NCBI GenBank assembly: GCA_018398805.1
Contig: JAGFBZ010001543.1
Span: 62,001-126,000, forward strand
Length of the DNA: 64,000 bases
From: Hirundichthys speculiger
Taxonomy: Eukaryota > Chordata > Actinopteri > Beloniformes > Exocoetidae
Direction: 5' to 3'
Below, piece after piece: positions 21,201-27,596 of the stretch. The notes below the pieces were generated by a model. It was not told the DNA's origin. It saw nothing but the letters and a program-made list of their open reading frames with translations, and did not search any database. The translations under genes were made by a program, and so were the position numbers. The first letter of the stretch is position 1, and each line of letters begins with the position of its first letter.

Positions 21201-23207
21201 CAATCATTTTAATTTGGGTATGTCATTTTAGGCGTTTTGCTACAAAAAAGGGGGGTCAGGGTTTATCAGGTTAACAAGACTCAGGTCCTAACACTAAACT
21301 ACAGCCCACCGAACAGAATTAAGAATTTGTACAGATGGAATTGGGATGCAGATTCCATAAAATGTTTAGGTATTGTACTACCCAAGGAACTTTCTAGGAC
21401 TTTTGATGCCAATAATGGACCCCTAACCTCTAAGTTAAAATCAGACATACAGAGATGGAAGATGATTCCCTTTTTAAATTTATACTCCAGAGCAGAATCG
21501 GTCAGGATGAACATTCTCCCATGCTTGCTGTATTTATTTCAGTGTCTTCCAATTCATGTACCAGAAAGGCAATTTGTAAAGTGGGATAGTTTAATATCAC
21601 AATACATCTGGCAAAGGAAAAGGGCCAGAACAAGGTATAGAACGCTGCAGTTCAAGAAGGAGAAAGGGGGACTAGGTTTCCCAACCTACAGGCCTATTAC
21701 CTTGCAGCTCAACTAATACCGTTAATATGTCTATGCTCTCAGTCATACAGTGCAGGATGGAAAGATCTAGAAGGTACATCAGTGGATGGAATACCTCTAA
21801 TGTCAGTGTACCTGGATAAAGAAGTACAAGATAAGTTGATGATACCACAGGAGTCAATGTTACACACAATGTTAGACTCTTGGAAAAAGACAGTTAAAAT
21901 TTGTCAATTGTGAAATCAGATCAAAATACTCAGGTGGTATGCCTTCGACTCAGCCTTTAAGCCATTTGATGCACATTACCAGGAGAGAAAATGCATGACG
22001 AGACACGGCTTTCTATTCTGTAAATCAGGGGTGTCAGACTCATTTTCACTGAGGGCCACATCAGCATCATGGTTGCCCTCGAAGGGCCAGATTGGCAGCA
22101 TGAATGTAACAAAATGCAATGTAATTCAAAATAGATTAAACTGCACCTTATATTGTTAAATAACTGTTTCTGTATTTATTATCTATTAAAGTTTCAAATA
22201 TCTAACTCATTATATTAAACTCAGGGTTTGTAGTTGTAAACCTACTCTGGCACAGGTGATGTTTACAGAGTTCGTTGCCATGGTAACGGTTTCTGTAAAC
22301 ATCACTCAGAGTATCCATTACCTTGGTTTCAGAAGCGGAAGCGATTCTTTGTATTTCCTGTAGGTTAAATTTAGCATACTCAGCTCCGTGTTTGTTGTCA
22401 AAATGCCAACGTAGATTATACTCTTTCACGATTGACACTGCCTCATAATACAAGACATACTGTTTTTCACCTTGAGGTACAAACTTGTATTCGTTTTCCC
22501 ATTGTTCATGAAAACTGCCTTCCTTGTGAAACAATTCTTTTCTTGGGCATATTGGGGTTAGTTTGTAGAGGTTTTTCTGAAGTTCATCAGTTCTGAAAAT
22601 CATCTTGATGTCTTGTTCATGGTGAGCTGTTAACGTTTGCATTGTGGGAGCTCTGGAAGGCCACATAAAATGACGTGGCGGGCCACATTTGGCCCGCGGG
22701 CCTTGTGCTTGACACATGTGCTGTAAGTGATGTCATAATCTGTTGTTGTTGTTGTTGAACTGGTGACTGCGCGCAGTGACGTCACACGGGGACGAGCAGG
22801 CTGGTTGGAAACTGTTTTCAATTTGCATCAACACCGCCCGCTAATGCTGACCGTTTATACGACTCATGTTACAAAAGCAAACGGTGTTAGCTTTAGAGCT
22901 AACATTCAGCCACCTAAATGTTAGGGCCCCGCAGCGATTTATTGTGCTGTCCTAGATGATGTTACCCTCACAGCCAGCCGTCGGACTGCCAGACAAACGC
23001 CGACAACAACCTATTGACACACTTTAAATGACTGACCAGGTCAAGCCCTTACCCTAGCCCCTCATCCAGCCCCACCGCGATCTTACCTTTAGCCAGCGCC
23101 ACAGTAGAGTTCTCAGTGTCGATGGTGTACAGAATCCCTTCGTAGCGAATCTCGGCCTTGGAGATCAGGCTAATCTTACTACCCAGATAAGGTGTACCGC
23201 CGCTCAT
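2402..23207 (-). CDS. lsm14b: lsm14b gene, 10 coding exons, LSM14 family RNA-binding protein
   Basis: Joined exons give 500 residues in one open frame. The protein family (Lsm14/RAP55/Scd6) binds mRNA and is found in P-bodies and stress granules, where it takes part in translational repression with DDX6-type helicases and 4E-T. Visible domains in order: LSm domain (about 1-80, opening [20 protein letters not shown]), a Ser/Pro-rich linker, an FDF motif (DFDF about 316-319), an FFD box ([13 protein letters not shown], about 384-396), a TFG box (about 415-433, [10 protein letters not shown]) and an RGG/RG-rich tail. The last exon encodes KDNKAAA and stop. The C-terminus resembles LSM14A more than mammalian LSM14B, so the b assignment rests on synteny with TAF4; an lsm14a paralogue remains possible. 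The start codon has an ideal context (GCCACCATG). Introns are phase-consistent throughout. Confidence 0.93.
2585..2794. repeat. AT-rich microsatellite, (TA)n with GATA/CATA variants
   Basis: About 210 bases of TA dinucleotides with interspersed ACATAT and GATATA variants, in the last lsm14b intron. The open frames made of alternating Tyr and Ile on the minus strand are artefacts of the repeat. Confidence 0.95.
2810..3164. mobile_element. Tc1/mariner-like MITE in the last lsm14b intron
   Basis: The ends are inverted copies: CAGTCATGGAAAAAA at the left and its complement at the right. A second matching block covers TTTCTTGTTCATTTTAAT and CCTGGTAC. The left arm lacks about 17 bases present in the right arm. 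TA lies next to the left end (2808-2809), and TA repeats flank both sides. No transposase. Terminal repeats and the TA context suggest a non-autonomous Tc1/mariner element. Confidence 0.7.
3176..3225. repeat. (TA)n microsatellite
   Basis: A nearly pure TA run of about 50 bases, about 40 bases from the lsm14b exon 9 donor site. With 2585-2794 it sandwiches the MITE. Confidence 0.95.
3263..3500 (-). CDS. lsm14b: lsm14b coding exon 9 (TFG box and RGG tail)
   Basis: 79 codons plus one base from a split Arg codon. It starts after CTCCTACAG and ends at AGA before GTATGT. It encodes the TFG box ([18 protein letters not shown]) and a Gly/Arg-rich tail ([10 protein letters not shown]) ending [13 protein letters not shown] tails in this family bind RNA and are targets of arginine methylation. 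Confidence 0.92.
4040..4818 (-). mobile_element. short hAT element, copy A, with GTF2IRD2/ZBED-like transposase fragment
   Basis: Starts CAGGGGTGTCAGACTC and ends in an inverted counterpart, ...GTGTTTGACACATGTG. It is flanked by 8-bp target copies CTGTAAAG (4032-4039) and CTGTAGAG (4819-4826), 7 of 8 identical. The minus strand at 4216-4536 encodes a fragment ([19 protein letters not shown]) like the N-terminal part of hAT transposases related to GTF2IRD2 and ZBED-type proteins. The catalytic region is absent. Two further copies are at 22026-22720 and 29463-36364. Confidence 0.85.
4905..4943 (-). CDS. lsm14b: lsm14b coding exon 8 (39-bp microexon)
   Basis: Encodes [12 protein letters not shown] between two split Arg codons, after CTTCCAG and before GTGAGT. 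It lies between the FFD and TFG boxes. The length is a multiple of three with equal phases, so it could be skipped without shifting the frame. Confidence 0.85.
5510..5720. repeat. Degenerate 30-bp minisatellite
   Basis: Tandem units beginning ATTAGCTGTCATACT, about 30 bases each. The last three (from about 5628 to 5717) are exactly 30 bases apart and earlier ones are longer or rearranged. Because 30 is divisible by three, the minus strand stays open and gives a 10-residue repeat ([10 protein letters not shown]). No protein is claimed. Confidence 0.75.
5735..5825 (+). repeat. Tail of a dispersed fish SINE/LINE-type repeat
   Basis: The segment ending CTATATAAATAAACTTGCTT resembles the 3' tail of a retroposon abundant in fish. 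Recognised by pattern only; the full element and family were not determined. Confidence 0.45.
5984..6158 (-). CDS. lsm14b: lsm14b coding exon 7 (FFD box)
   Basis: 57 codons with split codons at both ends, from after CATGTAG to GAG before GTATGA. It carries an acidic stretch ([20 protein letters not shown]) and the FFD box (SFFDNIS). In this family the FFD and TFG boxes mediate binding to partners such as EDC4 or the DDX6-type helicase. Confidence 0.93.
6159..7701. other. lsm14b intron 6, nothing recognised
   Basis: 1.5 kb of AT-rich intron with no recognisable repeat, open frame of interest or RNA gene. Confidence 0.6.
7702..7881 (-). CDS. lsm14b: lsm14b coding exon 6 (RG patch and FDF motif)
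   Basis: 59 codons with split codons at both ends, after AAACTGCAG and before GTTGGT. It encodes a basic RG patch ([15 protein letters not shown]) then [18 protein letters not shown], the FDF motif that in family members contacts the DDX6/Me31B helicase. Confidence 0.94.
8425..8505 (-). CDS. lsm14b: lsm14b coding exon 5 (variable linker)
   Basis: 26 codons with split codons at both ends ([20 protein letters not shown]...), after GCTGTTCCAG and before GTTAAT. The phases match exon 4 and exon 6 exactly and other frames would hit stops. The linker is poorly conserved in the family, so support comes from splicing and phase. The length, 81 bases, allows in-frame skipping. Confidence 0.75.
9026..9395. 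mobile_element. hAT-like MITE nested in the Tc1 element
   Basis: Ends are complementary: CGGGCCCTATGGAATC and ...GATTTCATAGGGCCCTA. Left and right flanks share CATTTA, consistent with a 6- to 8-bp target duplication in the host transposon. An inverted partial copy lies at 40001-40079. Confidence 0.75.
9453..10483 (+). pseudogene. Tc1-family transposase remnant
   Basis: The N-terminus ([20 protein letters not shown]) is a helix-turn-helix of the Tc1 type, with [20 protein letters not shown] as recognition helix region. The fragment at 9739-9987 and the catalytic-end fragment around 10160-10483 (QDNGPCH, then [20 protein letters not shown]) lie in different frames with stops between them. It cannot make an active enzyme. 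Confidence 0.9.
11219..11539 (-). CDS. lsm14b: lsm14b coding exon 4 (Ser/Pro-rich linker)
   Basis: 106 codons plus split codons, after CTTCTCCTCCAG and before GTGAGA. It encodes [18 protein letters not shown], the conserved GRSS...RKSP..EQ block of LSM14 proteins, then [16 protein letters not shown]14A has an additional block (SSLTSFG-type) just before GRSS. I do not see it between exon 3 and this exon. Confidence 0.92.
11946..12153. mobile_element. hAT-like MITE (same family as 56525-56835)
   Basis: Left end CAATGGTACTCAAACT, right end AAGTTTGGGAACCACTG, partly complementary. The right half (CTGAACAGTTTCTCAGGTGG) is an inverted match to the left half of the element at 56525. Target duplication is not clear. 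Confidence 0.6.
12313..12894 (+). CDS. Unrecognised 193-codon open frame
   Basis: A long uninterrupted frame on the strand opposite lsm14b, in its intron 3. It is AT-rich at the start and GC-richer from the ATG at 12436 ([20 protein letters not shown]), then continues through [29 protein letters not shown] donor-like site occurs near 12720, so it may be the first exon of a transposon gene. I cannot name the family and see no domain. It may be non-coding mobile-element sequence. Confidence 0.3.
   Translation: MIFFTSFHIEILVFSSIQTRKGKVISENMCFGLTLTIDLAVMAADDPDFIGFPDAMSTRQIVTSAGPKAQCACPGLNQPIGIENSRRIDYSLCWVRSSDHLSLGRVGGSWRVSLLYRKILKRLKPLLTKFSPLVNAGRKCERTLTCLVPRVDSTRSPPHPLKKNPSRIYTIHIVHPFLISPKGERFSCLRSVP
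12895..13919. other. GC-rich segment ending in a hAT-type terminus
   Basis: The segment is far GC-richer than its surroundings from about 13000 to 13520. The last part (about 13780-13919) ends ...CATTCAGGTACAACACTG and contains opposing GTTCA/TGAAC motifs, as at the end of a fish hAT transposon. A matching left terminus was not found. The minus-strand open frames here (up to 169 codons) have no recognisable domain. Confidence 0.35.
14582..15191. mobile_element. hAT-like MITE
   Basis: Left terminus CAGGGCATAAAATCACGAC and right terminus ...TCTAATGTTATGCCCTG are inverted repeats. GGTCGCCA and its inverse recur further in (14609 and around 15102). Flanks share CCAGT. No coding capacity. It lies 80 bases from lsm14b exon 3. 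Confidence 0.7.
15271..15430 (-). CDS. lsm14b: lsm14b coding exon 3
   Basis: 53 codons and one base, after CTTTCTTCAG and before GTAAGT. Encodes [20 protein letters not shown]...[18 protein letters not shown] and ends PQFGPVGVG, matching the family pattern SSLGSS...FQS.GSYGPF...YSQF...GPQFG.VGV. Confidence 0.93.
15574..15737 (-). CDS. lsm14b: lsm14b coding exon 2 (second half of LSm domain)
   Basis: 54 codons plus the last two bases of a Val codon. It encodes [40 protein letters not shown] and [10 protein letters not shown], nearly invariant in LSM14 proteins. FRGSDIKDL is the Sm2-like motif. Acceptor ATTGTCAG, donor GTAAGA. Confidence 0.97.
17351..17764 (+). pseudogene. L1-type ORF1 protein fragment
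   Basis: Encodes a heptad-rich coiled coil ([20 protein letters not shown]) followed by [20 protein letters not shown]. This is the typical junction of the coiled coil and RNA-recognition-like domain of L1 ORF1 proteins. It then stops or shifts frame, with related sequence continuing to about 17900 in another frame. Confidence 0.8.
18039..19657 (+). pseudogene. L1-type ORF2, endonuclease and partial reverse transcriptase
   Basis: The frame starting near 18051 reads [20 protein letters not shown], the start of an AP-type endonuclease. 18250-18876 continues with [33 protein letters not shown] and ISDHSP, the endonuclease catalytic motifs. RT pieces follow: [17 protein letters not shown] (to 19471), then [12 protein letters not shown] (to 19653) in another frame. 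Several frameshifts and one internal deletion make it inactive. Confidence 0.88.
19654..21270 (+). mobile_element. piggyBac-like element inserted in the LINE
   Basis: It is bounded on both sides by TTAA (19650-19653 and 21271-21274), the canonical piggyBac target. Ends CCTGATGCGCCCGAC and ...GTCAGGGTTTATCAGG are imperfect inverted repeats. The LINE reading resumes immediately after. Inside at 20431 is a short start ([20 protein letters not shown]) followed by a stop and then Asp/Ser codons, reminiscent of piggyBac transposase N-termini. No catalytic domain is visible, so it is non-autonomous. Confidence 0.8.
21275..21960 (+). pseudogene. L1-type ORF2, C-terminal part of reverse transcriptase
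   Basis: Continues the LINE after the piggyBac insertion: [40 protein letters not shown] and [15 protein letters not shown] are characteristic of the L1 RT thumb and connection region. The frame breaks after about 21716 and fragments extend to about 21960. Confidence 0.82.
22026..22720 (-). mobile_element. short hAT element, copy B
   Basis: Termini as in copy A (CAGGGGTGTCAGACTC and ...GTGCTTGACACATGTG), flanked by CTGTAAAT (22018-22025) and CTGTAAGT (22721-22728). The minus strand 22202-22717 is open for 171 codons and includes [20 protein letters not shown]. It is the longest surviving frame of this family here. It sits 366 bases inside intron 1 from lsm14b exon 1. Confidence 0.87.
22777..22784. 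promoter_or_regulatory. Palindromic CRE motif TGACGTCA
   Basis: A perfect cAMP-response-element palindrome about 300 bases downstream of lsm14b exon 1, next to a CpG-rich stretch (GCGCGCAG). CREs near the 5' ends of housekeeping genes often bind CREB/ATF proteins. Use here is inferred only. Confidence 0.4.
23087..23207 (-). CDS. lsm14b: lsm14b coding exon 1 (start of LSm domain)
   Basis: 40 codons plus one base, [20 protein letters not shown] then [20 protein letters not shown], ending before GTAAGA. The ATG is in a perfect Kozak context (GCCACCATGA). This is the Sm1-like half of the LSm domain and is almost invariant among vertebrate LSM14 proteins. Confidence 0.97.
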
Positions 23208-23330
23208 GGTGGCTCCTGTCGGTCAGTACTCGTAACAGAAAAGAGAACCAGTGGTCCTGTTGAACCATACAGCAAGCAGAACCAACTCTGCAGCGTGTCC
23301 CAGGTTCGGTTCTCACAGACGACGATGCTA

Positions 23331-23343
23331 CAACATGGCCGCC
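23331..23343. promoter_or_regulatory. YY1-like motif upstream of lsm14b
   Basis: CAACATGGCCGCC, whose complement GGCGGCCATGTTG fits the YY1 consensus. It lies about 125 bases upstream of the lsm14b start codon, in or near the 5' UTR. A partial NRF1-like TGCGCATG follows near 23363. Confidence 0.45.
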
Positions 23344-23533
23344 ACCTCCTCCATCAAAGATCTCTGCGCATGGGGGCCAACGAGATTCCGTGACATCGCG
23401 CGATTTCGCCGTGCCATAAACTGTAGATCTGTGTCGAACAGAATACGAAGAGTCAACACTCAGTTCAGAGTAGTAGTCAGAAGGCGTTTATGATAAGCAG
23501 GCGGGTAGAAAAAGTAACTAGTCTATTTAAAGC

Positions 23534-23747
23534 ACAGGTGTCAAACTCCAGTCCTCGAGGGCCGCTGTCCAGCAAGTCTTGGATATTTTCCTGTTTCAGC
23601 ACACCTGATTCAAATGAATCGGTCACCCCCAACTTGTCATCCAGGTCTGCTAATGACCTATTCATTTGAATGAGGTGTGCTGAAGCAGGGAAACGTCTTA
23701 GACACGCAGGACAGTGGCCCTCGAGGCCTGGGGTTCGACACCCCTGA
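23534..23747. mobile_element. hAT MITE with perfect 8-bp target duplication
   Basis: Ends ACAGGTGTCAAACTCCAG and ...GGTTCGACACCCCTGA are inverted; CCTCGAGG recurs near both ends. Target copies TTTAAAGC at 23526-23533 and 23748-23755 are identical. It lies in the lsm14b upstream region. Confidence 0.88.
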
Positions 23748-23957
23748 TTTAAAGCGATTTATATAACTTAGATGGGCAAAGAATAAGATAAAACAAATAA
23801 AATGTATTTAACTTAAATTAGCAAAACCTTTAATCAGAATTGATTTGATTAATCAAGCAAAAGCTGAATTCAGTACCTAATGTATTGTAACACATTCAGT
23901 GTAACTGAGTTCTTTTACTTACACAAAAGTACTATTTCCTTATTGTAATAGTTGTCC

Positions 23958-24100
23958 GTCCATCCATCGATCTTCTATACCTACTTCCTTCTGTTAAGGG
24001 TATGAAAGGAGATGGAGCCTATCCCAGATGTCATCAGGTGAGAGGTGGGTACATCTGCACAGATCGCCAGTCCATCAAGCACATGAAAAAGAACTCCAAA
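23958..24100. repeat. Dispersed repeat starting at a CATCCATC motif
   Basis: The pattern CATCCATCGATCTTCTATAC, then GGAGCCTATCCCAG and CGCCAGTCCATCA is a very common fish dispersed sequence, thought to be the 3' end of a non-LTR retrotransposon. Recognised by pattern only. Confidence 0.55.
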
Positions 24101-24430
24101 CTATAAATATGAATAAAATGTTACCTAACTAAAAGTAACTCTGTTTAATTTAATCTTAGTTTAAGAGGGTCACCTGTATTGTACCTGATGTAGGTAAAAG
24201 CTCGTTTTCATCTGTAGCTCCATTAAAGTATGTTCAGGTTCTATTAAGAAATGTTTGACCAGGATACACTGTTTAATTCCCACATAAAACAAGTTTTGTG
24301 GGATTTCCATCATGTACTTTTGTTATATTCTCAAAATTAGGAATATACTGTAACAGAGCTGTACAGAAAAACTAGTATGTATTGCAATCTTGCAGTATAG
24401 CATTGCATTTCTTACTTCAGGAGTAGACTA

Positions 24431-24904
24431 CAGTGATCCCTCGCCTATTCACGCTTTAAGTTCCGCGGTTTTAGTTATTCGCTGATTTTTTTTCAGAAAT
24501 ACATAATATTAAAAAAATCAAGAATAAAATTGCGGAAACATCACAGGATGTTGTGCGAGTTCTCTCGCAGCAAAGCAATGTTGTGAGCCAGCCTGGCCGC
24601 TTTAAGAAGGTGGCCTTATGGGTAATGTAGTATGTGTCGTGGGATGGCAGAATGAAAACGAGGTTAGATGAAAGAGCGGTTTTTTTTACTACAGTTCAGA
24701 GAACAGAGGCTGTGAAGGTAACAGAAAGACCACAGTTGAGCCTTTGTCTTGTTTTGCTGCAGTGTCTCGCTACTTTTTTTTTGGTTTTTAAACATATTTT
24801 AAACACATTATTGAGGCTCGGGGGGGCTCTGACTCCAGTTCGCGGATTTTGATTCTCGCAGGGGGCGCCGGTCCCCATTAACCGTGAAAAATAAGGGATC
24901 ACTG
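24431..24904. mobile_element. Tc1/mariner-superfamily (pogo/Tigger-like) MITE
   Basis: Inverted termini CAGTGATCCCT at both ends, immediately flanked by TA (24429-24430 and 24905-24906). The internal CGCGG and GCGGATTTT motifs also recall Tigger-like elements. No transposase. Confidence 0.85.
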
Positions 24905-25329
24905 TACTACAATTCCTCATTATCAGGCTGTCTGAAACATTTCTCTAAAAAGGCTCTTCCAGCTGATCTAAAATGCTGCAGTGGGAGTTCTCATGAGAGG
25001 GGACATCATATTTTTACAATTTTAGTTTCATGTTGCTGGTTTCCTGTTAAATTTTGTATTAAATGTAAAATTCTTTGGATCACATATAAAGTCTTTATGA
25101 GCTGAGCATCATTGTATCTTAAGACCACAGAGAAGTGTGATCAGTGGTGAAAGAAATGTTTGGCACTTGGGGCTCAGTTATGGCATTGACAAACGTTTTG
25201 TTGGCCAAACATGTCTCAAAGTTCATGAGCTGTACCTAACTTGGGCTATGACATGTGAGGGCCAGAAGGGGGCCCAAAGGCCTAAAGAAAATACAGAAAT
25301 AGATAGCAAACATTCTTTGCCGTCTGGCG

Positions 25330-25520
25330 TAACTGTTAAAACCACCTGGGGTGCCGAAAAGGGGGTGTAAAGGATACGGATTATAGGGGCCCATGATTGA
25401 GGGGGGCCCAGAGAGGCCCCTAATGATGATCAAAAATAGGATCAACAAATTTCGCCGCTGTGATGGGGGGCCCGGTAAAGATTCTTTTCATGGGGCCCAA
25501 AATCCCTAGCGGCGCCCCTG
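25330..25520. mobile_element. Partial transposon terminus (CAGGGGCGCC type)
   Basis: The right edge ...TAGCGGCGCCCCTG, preceded by several GGGCCC runs, looks like the end of a hAT-type element. No matching left terminus was found, so the left boundary is arbitrary. Confidence 0.4.
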
Positions 25521-26420
25521 AAAACCACTGTCTGTTTTGATCTCTGTGCAAATCTTTGATGTACATATCTTATAAACTGTTAGTACAATGTAAAGTTTCA
25601 AATAAAATTTACAGATGAATCAGGGTCAAGTTGATGATGTGGATGTTTTTATATGAATTTTTCAGTATAGCTGCTGTGAGTAAGTTTTGATTTCTATGGT
25701 TGAATGCTAAGTTTTTTTTTTTTTTTTTTCTTAGAAAATTGAAGTTTAATAGGCATGCAGCTGTAATTTCTTTCTGATGCTACAAAATATTGAAAAAGTC
25801 TACTCACATCAACATAACTTATCTTTTTTGTTGTTATGATTTCATGATTGTTTCCTCTGTTCATTGTTCAATTTTAAAAATCACTTTTAAAAGATGTTTT
25901 CAGATTGCTTGGTTTGTGTTGTTCCTTTTAAGACATAAAAAATTAAAACAAGCTTTCAGTCAAACAATTTGGCTCTTTAAGTCTCTTTTATATTTGTTTA
26001 ATCTTTTTAATTGTCGTTTTGTGCTATTTGTCCTGGTTTTGAAACTTAAAACATCTCAAACTCTCAAAGTTGCAAAAATGGTCTACATTTAAGGTCAAAT
26101 CCCAGCCAAGCCCTTAAAGAAGGGAAAGAAATGAATTGGCAAAATACTACATCTCCCCCAGGATGTTATGATGTTATAATTGTTACCATCATTCCTTATT
26201 TTTTTATTTATTTTTATTATTTTTTTCTCTTGCTTTCCTGTAAAACTTGAAAAAGACAAAATAAAAAGTATTTAAAAAAAAAACATCTCAAACTGCGTTT
26301 GAACCTGATGTGATATATCAACTTTTTTTTTTTTTGCCTGATCACCTACGCGTAAACAACGTAGCTCAGATAGAAATTCTATTCATTTTATTTCTACGTT
26401 ACTGAACGAGCCGGATCCTC
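25521..26420. other. taf4 upstream region, no gene seen
   Basis: AT-rich, with poly-T at about 25711-25730 and 26313-26325. A 100-codon frame at 25790-26092 is a low-complexity Phe/Leu product, not a gene. The GC content rises sharply after 26400 into taf4 exon 1. Confidence 0.5.
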
Positions 26421-26431
26421 CGCGCATGCGT
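26421..26431. promoter_or_regulatory. NRF1-like motif upstream of taf4
   Basis: CGCGCATGCGT closely matches the palindromic NRF1 consensus (GCGCATGCGC). It lies 42-52 bases before the taf4 start codon. Its internal ATG opens a four-codon upstream frame, 26426-26440, ending TAA. A YY1-like AAGATGGCGG overlaps the start codon at 26471-26480. Both are typical of TATA-less housekeeping promoters. Confidence 0.5.
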
Positions 26432-26472
26432 AAATTCTAAAAAACGATTTGCACAACGGTTCAGCATCAAAG

Positions 26473-27596
26473 ATGGCGGGAGCCTCCGACCCACTGGAGG
26501 ACATGCTCTGCAACGAGGTAGACGAAAAGGCGGTCAGCGACCTCGTTGGGTCTCTGGAGTCCCAGCTTGGCGACAGAAAGCCTCCCGCGACGTCTTATTC
26601 CGATGGGAAACAGGACGTAGCTGCGGCCGCTGCCGGCCAGTTCTCAGGGAAAGTGCGCGATCAAACGGGGTCCACAGAGCACCCGCAACAAGGGCATCTG
26701 AGAGCAGGGTCGACCCTGGAGCCGGGCGCGAACGAGCAGCTCCCCGGTAAACCTGTCCCCTCCTCTACCTCTGCTGTGGCCGCCGGAGCCGCGATAACTC
26801 CCGGGGCCAGCTTGCAGACGGCGGCACCGCCTACACCGACGGCTTCGCCAGGTTCGGGTTCCATAACTTTGGCCACTCAGTCCGGCGCTGCTGCTAGCTT
26901 CCACCGGGCTGCTCTCATGGGTCCGAGCGCGGCTCCCAGCGCCACCGTCGTCCCTGCGGTGGACGCGATGAGGACGTCCTCTCCTGTGTTACACAGTTTG
27001 AATGGCAGCGTCGGAGCCGTAAAGTTTGTGAACTCGCCCGGTGTTCCTCCACCCGCCGGGGCTGGCTCCGCGATCATCGCCTCCACGGCTTCACAGCCCT
27101 GCTTCCCTGTCCCCTCAGTCCCCGGTAGGCGCAACCGCTGTGGCCCTTCAGCGGCACCCGAGCCCAGTGACTGGCGTTGCCCAGAACGGGGTGGACCCTA
27201 AGGGCGCTCCCTCTCCATCAGCCTCCACGTCTCAGGTTATGAACCACAGTAATCCTCTGTTGCACGCGAAGATGCTGGTGCCCACCCAGCCGGTCTCTAG
27301 CAACTCTGTCATCTTGACAACCACCCCCCCTCCAACCGGAGCCCCATCCTCCATTACCCAGACTGGCACCAGCACACCGCCCGCAGGGACGAAGCCCATC
27401 GTTAATGGGGTAACTCAGCCTGCGGTGGCTGTGGTGAGACAACCGGGACCTGTGGGTGGGGGCACCTCCATCCAGCAGCAGAGACCTGGGCTGGTGGGTG
27501 GCCTGACCCGTGCAGTCACCCCCCAACCTGCGCTGGCTGTCCGGCCCCAGCAGCAAACAACCATCCAGCTGCCCCCAGGCTTCACCATACCTCCAG
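26473..27596 (+). CDS. taf4: taf4 coding exon 1, with apparent one-base insertion
   Basis: Starts [20 protein letters not shown], then [13 protein letters not shown], as in vertebrate TAF4. ATG has A at -3 and G at +4. The first frame runs to a stop at 27201. The true continuation ([20 protein letters not shown]... to [14 protein letters not shown]) is in the next frame. Dropping one C of CCC at 27097-27099 joins them smoothly (SQPASLSPQ). The exon ends at 27596 before GTACGT, leaving a G that pairs with GA of exon 2. A sequencing error or allele is more likely than gene loss, since all later exons are intact. Confidence 0.85.

Larger units (their letters stand above)
17087..22017 (+). mobile_element. 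L1-clade LINE, decayed, interrupted by a piggyBac-like element
   Basis: In order: a probable 5' UTR from about 17087, an ORF1 coiled-coil fragment, an endonuclease domain, and reverse transcriptase fragments resuming after a 1.6 kb insertion. Sense is opposite to lsm14b, in its intron 1. A hAT element is inserted at the 3' side (22026). Part of the RT between about 19480 and 19500 is deleted, because the fingers region is followed at once by the catalytic-loop region. The 3' end was not identified. Confidence 0.85.

Noticed and set aside
25790..26092. 100-codon plus-strand frame upstream of taf4
   Set aside because: Low-complexity Phe/Leu/Lys composition in AT-rich DNA, without recognisable domain or splice context.
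26449..26472. Upstream extension of the taf4 reading frame
   Set aside because: It opens with TTG, while the ATG at 26473 has a good Kozak context and matches the TAF4 N-terminus.
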